Shown: in pieces, positions 58,572 through 64,000 of the stretch | How the letters are laid out: the number at the start of each line of letters is the position of its first letter | How positions within the stretch are numbered: the first letter of the stretch is position 1 | Source: Streptomyces griseofuscus | Lineage (GTDB): Bacteria > Actinomycetota > Actinomycetes > Streptomycetales > Streptomycetaceae | DNA: 64,000 bases | Reading direction: 5' to 3' | Assembly: GCF_014673495.1 (NCBI RefSeq) | Contig: NZ_CP051006.1 | Coordinates: 7,501,001 to 7,565,000 of the forward strand | The notes under the pieces: model-generated | What the model saw: the letters and a program-made list of their open reading frames with translations, nothing else | Told to the model about the DNA's origin: nothing | Databases searched by the model: none | Made by a program: the position numbers and the translations under genes

Positions 58572-58866
58572 ATGGCTCACTCCTTGCGAGTCAAAGGGTC
58601 AGGGGTACGAGGCCCGACGGGCCCCCCTTCGGTGCTCCCACGCTAGGCCGGGCAGGCCCACCACGGCTTCTCGAATCCTGACCGGTTCCGCCCCCGGCCC
58701 CGTTCGGCCACGGCTGCCGTGCGTCGTCCTCTCCGTCAGAAGAAGAGTGGGTGAACGCTTCGGCGGACGGACCACCGCATGGCCGGGCCGTCGCGGATCC
58801 GGCGGTAATGTGGTGCCCGGCCGTGATCACCCACCGGGGGTCGGCCGAGCAGGAGACGTAAGAACG

Positions 58867-59331
58867 ATGACAACCCCCGAAGCCGACACCCTTCGCGCCC
58901 GCCTCGCACCGCACCGGCGGATGCGGTGGCGTGCCCAGGGCCCCGTCGTCGCGGTGGTCGCGGTCGGCGGCGCCCTCGGTGCCTGCGCCCGCTACGGACT
59001 CAGCCTCGCCTGGCCCACCGCACCCGACGGCTTCCCCTGGGCGACCTTCTGGACCAACCTCATCGGCTGCGCCGTGATGGGCGTGTTCATGGTGTTCATC
59101 ACCGAGGTGTGGGCCGCCCACCGCCTCGTCCGCCCCTTCTTCGGCACCGGTGTCCTCGGCGGCTTCACCACCTTCTCCACCTACACCGTCGACATCCGCC
59201 GCCTGGTCGAGGCCGGCCGCCCCGGGATCGGCCTCGTCTATCTGGTGGCGACGCCCTGCGCGGCCCTCGCGGCGGTGTGGCTCGCCGCGGCCACCGTCCG
59301 CCGGGTGCTGACCAGGAGGGAACAGGCATGA
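58867..59331 (+). CDS. crcB: Fluoride channel subunit CrcB (Fluc), first copy
   Basis: A 154-residue four-helix protein that exports fluoride. Family motifs: GGALGACARYGLSLAW (helix 1 with the conserved Arg), FPWATFWTNLIGCAVMGVFM (the channel Asn in helix 2) and GTGVLGGFTTFSTYTVDIRR (the GxxTTFSTF region that lines the fluoride path). A ~30-residue N-terminal extension is present. ATG 58867. It overlaps the DUF190 gene by four bases, and a second crcB follows, so a heterodimeric channel is likely. No match to the fluoride riboswitch was found in the leader. Confidence 0.9.
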   Translation: MTTPEADTLRARLAPHRRMRWRAQGPVVAVVAVGGALGACARYGLSLAWPTAPDGFPWATFWTNLIGCAVMGVFMVFITEVWAAHRLVRPFFGTGVLGGFTTFSTYTVDIRRLVEAGRPGIGLVYLVATPCAALAAVWLAAATVRRVLTRREQA

Positions 59332-59714
59332 CCTCGCTCACCGGCCGCGCGCTGCGGCTGACCGTGTACATCGGCGAGGACGACACCTGGCACCACAAGC
59401 CCCTCTACAGCGAGATCGTGCACCGCGCGCACGCCGCGGGGCTCGCGGGCGCCAGCGTCTTCCGGGGCATCGAGGGCTACGGCGCCTCCTCCCGTATCCA
59501 CACCTCCCGACTGCTCTCGCTCAGCGAGGACCTGCCGGTCGCGGTGGTCGTCGTGGACACCGAGGAGCGCGTCCGGGCCTTCCTGCCCCAGCTGGAGGAA
59601 CTGGTCCGCGAGGGCCTGGTCACGCTGGACGAGTGCGAGGTCGTACGGTACGTCGGCCGGGCGCCAGGGCCGGACCCCGCCACGGCCGGCCCGGAAGCTG
59701 AGGAACCGTTGTGA
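59328..59714 (+). CDS. DUF190 domain protein linked to CrcB
   Basis: A 128-residue PII-like soluble protein: ALRLTVYIGEDDTWHHKPLY, IVHRAHAAGLAGASVFRGIE and GYGASSRIHTSRLLSLSEDL, then DLPVAVVVVDTEERVRAFLP, the DUF190 signature. DUF190 proteins are typically encoded next to crcB, and their fold resembles nucleotide-binding PII proteins; the role in fluoride export is not settled. It overlaps both neighbours by four bases (ATGA upstream, GTGA downstream), forming a tight three-gene operon. Confidence 0.85.
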   Translation: MTSLTGRALRLTVYIGEDDTWHHKPLYSEIVHRAHAAGLAGASVFRGIEGYGASSRIHTSRLLSLSEDLPVAVVVVDTEERVRAFLPQLEELVREGLVTLDECEVVRYVGRAPGPDPATAGPEAEEPL

Positions 59715-60079
59715 ACTGGCTGCTCGTCGTGGCCGGAGCCGTGGTCGGCGCGCCCGCGCGCTACCTCACCGACCGCGCCGTGCAGTCCCGGCACGACTCG
59801 GTCTTCCCCTGGGGCACCTTCGTGGTGAACGTCGTCGGCAGCCTGATCCTCGGGCTCGTCACCGGCGCCGTCGCCACCGGGGCCGCGGGACCCCGGCTGC
59901 AACTCCTGCTCGGTACCGGTCTGTGCGGGGCGCTGACCACGTACTCGACCTTCTCCTACGAGACCCTGCGGCTGACCGAGGCCGGCTCCGGCCTCTACGC
60001 TTCGGTGAACGTCGTCGCCGGCGTGGCGGCCGGGCTGGCCGCGGCCTTCGCCGGGTACTGGCTCGCCGGCGCTGTGTAG
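59711..60079 (+). CDS. crcB: Fluoride channel subunit CrcB, second copy
   Basis: A 122-residue four-helix Fluc protein: VVAGAVVGAPARYLTDRAVQ, FPWGTFVVNVVGSLILGLVT (channel Asn) and GTGLCGALTTYSTFSYETLR. It is shorter than the first copy and differs in the loop regions, as expected for the second subunit of a heterodimer with antiparallel topology. GTG 59711 overlaps the DUF190 stop by four bases and has GAGGAA upstream. Part of the crcB-DUF190-crcB operon. Confidence 0.9.
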   Translation: MNWLLVVAGAVVGAPARYLTDRAVQSRHDSVFPWGTFVVNVVGSLILGLVTGAVATGAAGPRLQLLLGTGLCGALTTYSTFSYETLRLTEAGSGLYASVNVVAGVAAGLAAAFAGYWLAGAV

Positions 60080-60153
60080 CCCGGCGCTCGGCACCCCGCG
60101 CAGCAAGTACCGTCTACAACACTGTCGACCTACTCTCCTCAGAACTGGATCCC

Positions 60154-60990
60154 ATGAGCGCCATCTCTGTCGGTCAGGCCGTCGTCCTCGGAGTCGTCGA
60201 GGGGGTGACCGAGTTCCTCCCCGTGTCCTCCACCGGCCACCTCAAGATCGCCGAGGGGCTCATGAGCATCCCCGTCGACGACAAGTCCGTCGTCGGGTTC
60301 TCCGCCGTCATCCAGGTCGGCGCCATCGCCGCCGTGCTCGTGTACTTCTTCAAGGACATCAAGCGGATCGTTTCCGCCTGGTTCCGCGGTCTGACCAACC
60401 GCGAGGAGCGCTACCACCACGACTACAAGTTCGCCTGGTGGGTGATCGCCGCGACGATCCCGATCGTCCTGGTGGGCCTTGCCGCGAAGCCGCTGATCGA
60501 CGGGCCGCTGGCCTCGCTGTGGGTGGTGGCCGGTTCGCTGATCGTCGGCTCCGCTGTGATGTGGTGCGCGGACCAGATGGGCCGCCACAAGCGCGGTGAG
60601 GACGACACGTCCTTCAAGGACGCGATGTGGGTCGGCTGCTCCCAGATCCTCGCCCTGCTCTTCCCCGGCTTCTCCCGCTCCGGCGCCACCATGTCCACCG
60701 CGCTCATCCTGGACCTGGACCGCGTCGCCGCGACCCGTCTCTCCTTCTTCCTCGGCATCCCCGCGCTGACCGGCGCCGGCATCTATGAGCTGAAGGACGC
60801 GCTGGGCGCGGGCGTGGGCGCCGCCCCGCTGGCCGTCGGCACCCTCGTCTCCTTCGTCGTGGCCTACGCCTCGATCGCCTGGCTGCTGAAGTTCGTCGCC
60901 AAGCACTCCTTCAACGCCTTCGTGATCTACCGCATCATCATCGGGCTGGGCCTCATCGGCCTGCTCACCACCGGTGCGCTCAACGCCTGA
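60154..60990 (+). CDS. uppP: Undecaprenyl-diphosphatase (BacA/UppP type)
   Basis: A 278-residue integral membrane phosphatase that recycles undecaprenyl diphosphate in cell-wall synthesis and can give bacitracin resistance. Both active-site motifs are complete: VVEGVTEFLPVSSTGHLKIA (residues ~14-33, with the Glu-rich ExxxE-like segment and His) and FPGFSRSGATMSTALILDLD (~170-189, with PGxSRSG). Seven to eight helices. ATG 60154 (AGAACTGGAT upstream is a weak ribosome site). A strong terminator follows the stop. Confidence 0.92.
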   Translation: MSAISVGQAVVLGVVEGVTEFLPVSSTGHLKIAEGLMSIPVDDKSVVGFSAVIQVGAIAAVLVYFFKDIKRIVSAWFRGLTNREERYHHDYKFAWWVIAATIPIVLVGLAAKPLIDGPLASLWVVAGSLIVGSAVMWCADQMGRHKRGEDDTSFKDAMWVGCSQILALLFPGFSRSGATMSTALILDLDRVAATRLSFFLGIPALTGAGIYELKDALGAGVGAAPLAVGTLVSFVVAYASIAWLLKFVAKHSFNAFVIYRIIIGLGLIGLLTTGALNA

Positions 60991-61011
60991 GCCTCGATCT
61001 CCCGACCACCC

Positions 61012-61052
61012 CACGGGGTGCGGCGGCCCGAAGACGGGCGCCGCACCCCGTG
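61012..61052 (+). terminator. Terminator after uppP
   Basis: CACGGGGTGCGGCG-G-CCCG pairs with CGGGCGCCGCACCCCGTG, 18 bp with one bulged G and an AAGA loop. It begins 22 bases after the uppP stop. Confidence 0.8.
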
Positions 61053-61139
61053 CGCGTTTCGCGGCCCTTTCGGCGGCCCGGGCGCGGGTGTGAACCGGCC
61101 GCCTTGACAGAGCGGGCGGGCAGCGCGCAGGATCGGCTC

Positions 61140-61871
61140 GTGAACCTGTCAGACAGCCAGACAGGTGGTCTCGGTCCGCGGCGTGTGAGCGCGATGGAAG
61201 CGGTCCTCGGTCACCTCCGCGGCGCCATCGAGCGCGGCGACTACGCCATCGGCGACAAGCTGCCCTCCGAGGCCGAGCTGGGCCGCACCCTGGAGGTGTC
61301 CCGGCCCGTGCTGCGCGAGGCGCTGCGCGCGCTCCAGGCGATGGGCCTCACGGTCTCCCGGACCGGCAAGGGCACCTTCGTCGTCGCCAACGCCGTGGAA
61401 GACCCCACCTTCGGCGACTACGCGGCCAGCGATCTGCTGGAGGTCCGCCGGCACATCGAGATCCCGGTCGCCGGCTACGCGGCCCTGCGCCGCACCCCCG
61501 ACCACCTGGACCGGCTGGCCCATCTGCTGGACCGCATGGAACGGGAGACGGACACCACCGCCTGGGTCGCGATGGACACCCTCTTCCACCTCACCGTCGC
61601 CGAGGCCGCCCAGAACCCGGTCTTCCGCCGCGTCATCGAGGAGATCCGCGACGCCCTGGCGCGCCAGTCGGCCTTCCTCAACGAGCTGGGCGGCCGCCGT
61701 GAGCAGTCCAACCGCGAGCACCGCGCCATCGTCGAGGCGCTCGTCGACGGCGCCGAGCAGGACGCCCTCGCGGCCATGAGCCACCACCTGGACCGCGTCG
61801 AACGCAGCCTCACCGACATCGTGCGCCCCAGACGGCCCGACCCGGCCGCGAGCGGCGCGCCCGAGGCATGA
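61140..61871 (+). CDS. FadR-type (GntR family, FCD domain) transcriptional regulator
   Basis: A 243-residue regulator. The GntR winged helix (residues ~15-85) reads SAMEAVLGHLRGAIERGDYA, KLPSEAELGRTLEVSRPVLR then EALRALQAMGLTVSRTGKGT. The FCD ligand domain (~95-225) has the metal-binding acid/His pattern (EVRRHIEIPVAGYAALRRTP, DTLFHLTVAEAAQNPVFRRV, SNREHRAIVEALVDGAEQDA). GTG 61140 has AGGA upstream. A palindrome covers codons 2-9, suggesting autoregulation. The next genes catabolise asparagine and aspartate, likely the regulated pathway. Confidence 0.87.
   Translation: MNLSDSQTGGLGPRRVSAMEAVLGHLRGAIERGDYAIGDKLPSEAELGRTLEVSRPVLREALRALQAMGLTVSRTGKGTFVVANAVEDPTFGDYAASDLLEVRRHIEIPVAGYAALRRTPDHLDRLAHLLDRMERETDTTAWVAMDTLFHLTVAEAAQNPVFRRVIEEIRDALARQSAFLNELGGRREQSNREHRAIVEALVDGAEQDALAAMSHHLDRVERSLTDIVRPRRPDPAASGAPEA
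61144..61166. promoter_or_regulatory. Palindromic operator over the start of the FadR-type gene
   Basis: ACCTGTC (61144-61150) and GACAGGT (61160-61166) form perfect 7-bp arms; within them CTGTC-A-GACAG (61146-61156) is an 11-bp palindrome. It lies inside the first codons, a position where binding would block elongation or initiation. Confidence 0.6.
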
Positions 61872-62085
61872 GCGCCGCCCACCCCTGACCCCTCCGACCC
61901 CCGAACACCCCGACGCCGGCACCGGACGCACCACCGTGCCCCCGCCGCCGGTCGCCACAGCACCGGGCGCGGTCCGTACGACGGCCGTGCCCAACCCCCG
62001 TGCGATCCGCACCCCGCGCCCCCCGACCGGCGTGCCGCCGCGAGACCCGTGAACCGGCCGCCCCGACTCCTTGATGCAGGCAGAA

Positions 62086-63084
62086 ATGGACATGAGCTTC
62101 CCCGCCGACGCGCCCGTCGTCCGCGCACCCGGCCACGCCCCCGTCGCCCACCTCGTCCGCGGCGGTGTGGTCGAGGGCATCCACTACGGCTCCGTCGTCG
62201 TCCTCGGCGCCGACGGCACCGTCGACCACCAGGTCGGCGACATCGAGGCCGCCTTCTACCCGCGTTCGGCCGTCAAACCCCTCCAGGCCGTCGCCATGGT
62301 GCGGGCCGGGCTGCCGCTGGACGGCGAACTGCTGTCCCTGGCCGCCGCCAGCCACTCCGGCGAGGAGCGCCACCTCGCCGGTACCCGGCGCATCCTCGAA
62401 CTGGGCGGACTCGCCGAGGACGATCTGCGCAACGTCCCCGACCTGCCCTTCGACCCCGCCGTCCGGGACACCTGGGTGCGGGCCGGACGGACGCCCTCCC
62501 GGCTCGCCCAGAACTGCTCAGGCAAGCACGCGGCGATGCTGTGGACCGCGCGCCTCAACGACTGGTCCCTGCCGGACTACCTGGACCCCGCGCACCCCTT
62601 GCAGCAGACCGTCCGGGAGACCGTCGAGGACCTCACCGGACAGCGGGTCGCGCACACCAGTGTGGACGGCTGCGGCGCGCCCCTGTTCGCCATCTCCCTG
62701 CACGGGCTCGCCCGCGCGCTGTCCCGGATCACCTCGGCGGCGCCCGGCACGGCGGAGGCCAAGGTCGCCGACGCGATGCGCGGCCACGCGGAGATGGCGT
62801 CCGGCGCGAGCCGCGACGTGGCCGCGCTGATGCGGGCCGTGCCAGGACTGCTCGCCAAGGACGGCTTCGAGGGCGTCCAGGTCGCCGCGCTGCCGGACGG
62901 GCGGGCGGTGGCCGTGAAGATAGCGGACGGGGCGGACCGCGCGCGGATACCGGTCGCGGCGCGGGCACTGGAGCGGGCCGGGGTGGACCCGGCCCTGCTG
63001 ACCGCTTTCGCGGGGCAGGCGCTGCTCGGCGGTGGGGTCCCGGTGGGGGCCGTACAGGTGGTGGGCGAGCTCGATTCCGCCTGA
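62086..63084 (+). CDS. L-asparaginase (asparaginase II family)
   Basis: A 332-residue protein of the asparaginase II family (Pfam Asparaginase_II, the R. etli AnsA type), which hydrolyses asparagine to aspartate and ammonia. Family segments: HLVRGGVVEGIHYGSVVVLG, FYPRSAVKPLQAVAMVRAGL (SxxKP), ASHSGEERHLAGTRRILELG, NCSGKHAAMLWTARLNDWSL, TSVDGCGAPLFAISLHGLAR and HAEMASGASRDVAALMRAVP. The Ser/Lys and Cys/His positions expected for catalysis and zinc are present. ATG 62086 has AGG five bases upstream; TTG/ATG at 62071-62074 are alternatives. It lies between the FadR-type gene and aspartase. Confidence 0.85.
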   Translation: MDMSFPADAPVVRAPGHAPVAHLVRGGVVEGIHYGSVVVLGADGTVDHQVGDIEAAFYPRSAVKPLQAVAMVRAGLPLDGELLSLAAASHSGEERHLAGTRRILELGGLAEDDLRNVPDLPFDPAVRDTWVRAGRTPSRLAQNCSGKHAAMLWTARLNDWSLPDYLDPAHPLQQTVRETVEDLTGQRVAHTSVDGCGAPLFAISLHGLARALSRITSAAPGTAEAKVADAMRGHAEMASGASRDVAALMRAVPGLLAKDGFEGVQVAALPDGRAVAVKIADGADRARIPVAARALERAGVDPALLTAFAGQALLGGGVPVGAVQVVGELDSA

Positions 63085-63139
63085 GATCACCCCTCGCCGA
63101 CGTTTCCCCTCCCGAAACCCAGAAAGCGGATCACCCCTC

Positions 63140-64000
63140 ATGACCACCACCCGGCGCGAACACGACCTCCTCGGCGATCGGGACGTGCCCGCCGACGCCT
63201 ACTGGGGCATCCACACCCTGCGGGCTACCGAGAACTTCCCCATCACCGGCATGCCGATCTCGGCGTACCCGCATCTGATCGACGCCCTGGCCGCGGTGAA
63301 GGAGGCCGCCGCGCTCGCCAACGAGGAACTCGGCCTGCTGGCACCCGAGAAGGCCCGCGCGATCGTCACCGCCTGCCAGGAGATCCGGCGCGGCGAGCTG
63401 CACGAGCAGTTCGTCGTGGACGTCATCCAGGGCGGGGCCGGCACCTCGACCAACATGAACGCCAACGAGGTCGTCGCGAACCGGGCGTTGGAGCTGCTCG
63501 GCCGCGCCAGGGGCGAGTACACGTATGTACACCCCAACGAGGACGTCAACCTGAGTCAGTCGACCAATGACGTCTACCCGACCGCCGTCAAGATAGCGAC
63601 GGTCTTCGCGGTCCGTGGACTGCTCAAGGCGATGGCGGTGCTCCAGGACTCCTTCGCGGGCAAGTCCGTCCAGTTCCGTGACGTGCTCAAGATGGGCCGC
63701 ACCCAGTTGCAGGACGCGGTACCGATGACGCTCGGTCAGGAGTTCTCCGCGTTCGCCGTGATGATCGAGGAGGACCGCAGCCGGCTCGCCGAGGCCGTCG
63801 AGCTGATCCATGAGATCAACCTGGGCGCCACGGCGATCGGTACCGGGATCAACGCTCCGTCCGGGTACGCCGAGGCCGCCCGCCGGCATCTGTCCGCGAT
63901 CACCGGGCTGCCGCTGGTCACCGCCGCCAACCTGGTCGAGGCCACCCAGGACTGCGGGGCCTTCGTGCAGATGTCCGGGGTGCTCAAGCGGATCGCGGTC
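63140..64000 (+). CDS. aspA: Aspartate ammonia-lyase (partial, runs off right edge)
   Basis: 287 codons are visible of a ~470-residue enzyme that converts aspartate to fumarate and ammonia. It starts with MTTTRREHDLLGDRDVPADA followed by YWGIHTLRATENFPITG, then GGAGTSTNMNANEVVANRAL, HPNEDVNLSQSTNDVYPTAV, the fumarase/aspartase region GRTQLQDAVPMTLGQEF and INLGATAIGTGINAPSGYAE. The SS-loop signature GSSxMPxKxNP lies beyond the edge. ATG 63140 is 55 bp after the asparaginase stop. The pair gives Asn to Asp to fumarate, under the FadR-type regulator. Confidence 0.93.
   Translation, partial: MTTTRREHDLLGDRDVPADAYWGIHTLRATENFPITGMPISAYPHLIDALAAVKEAAALANEELGLLAPEKARAIVTACQEIRRGELHEQFVVDVIQGGAGTSTNMNANEVVANRALELLGRARGEYTYVHPNEDVNLSQSTNDVYPTAVKIATVFAVRGLLKAMAVLQDSFAGKSVQFRDVLKMGRTQLQDAVPMTLGQEFSAFAVMIEEDRSRLAEAVELIHEINLGATAIGTGINAPSGYAEAARRHLSAITGLPLVTAANLVEATQDCGAFVQMSGVLKRIAV

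Noticed and set aside
58790..58866. Fluoride riboswitch before crcB
   Set aside because: The leader has a CGGCCG-type stem, but I could not match the conserved core and pseudoknot of the crcB motif. A covariance-model search would decide.

Overview
The window is chromosomal DNA of a Streptomyces-like actinomycete. Evidence: very high GC with strong third-position GC, frequent GTG starts and GGAGG-type ribosome sites, and families typical of the genus (LAL-type LuxR, SpoIIE-type phosphatase with PAS/GAF, RsbW-like kinase, TerD, Rv1733c, DUF6643, DUF190-CrcB, Cds1-like enzyme). No tRNA, rRNA, CRISPR or prophage was seen. Both edges cut genes: an ArsR-like regulator on the left and aspartase on the right.

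Layout. 1-8.4 kb: ArsR-like regulator divergent from an MFS transporter, then AlkB, a ROK regulator, and a minus-strand TetR/DUF4865/phosphotriesterase-like group, followed by an RsbW-like ATPase and an 18-bp tandem repeat. 8.4-11.4 kb: PH-like small protein, Cds1-like cysteine enzyme, SRPBCC protein and DeoR regulator. 11.6-15.3 kb: a large membrane hydrolase gene split by a complete 942-bp IS5-family element with TA target duplication. 15.3-20 kb (minus): beta-helix/AAA+ fusion, Rv1733c-like protein, MOSC protein, DUF6643 protein. 20.3-28 kb: double-TerD protein, HpnB-like glycosyltransferase, racemase, Lnt, Nudix, and an SDR interrupted by an in-frame amber codon. 28-34.6 kb: PPOX, RaiA-like, FAD subunit, then three regulator/target pairs (TetR/methyltransferase, MarR/VOC, AraC/hydrolase). 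34.6-43.3 kb: PAS-GAF-PP2C phosphatase, FUSC transporter, GH18 chitinase, and a divergent sigma-factor/CAP fusion. 43.5-50.4 kb: TetR/MMPL pair, MsrA, LAL regulator. 50.4-57.5 kb: ion channel, small membrane proteins, NAD kinase, purine-cytosine permease, SseB-like protein, channel-like membrane protein. 57.6-64 kb: a 172-bp palindromic mobile-like element, MarR, VOC, crcB-DUF190-crcB, uppP, and a FadR-type regulator followed by asparaginase and aspartase (Asn to Asp to fumarate plus ammonia).

A recurring theme is a divergent regulator/target pair with a readable operator between the genes. Perfect or near-perfect palindromes sit in the gaps of the ArsR/MFS, TetR/methyltransferase, MarR/VOC and TetR/MMPL pairs, and over the FadR start. 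The chitinase promoter carries two DasR-like sites. The most unusual items are the palindromic element at 57602-57773, whose minus-strand RNA would pair at 48 of 52 inner-stem positions through ten G-U wobbles; the IS-split hydrolase; the membrane-anchored sigma/CAP fusion; the beta-helix/AAA+ fusion; and the SDR amber codon.
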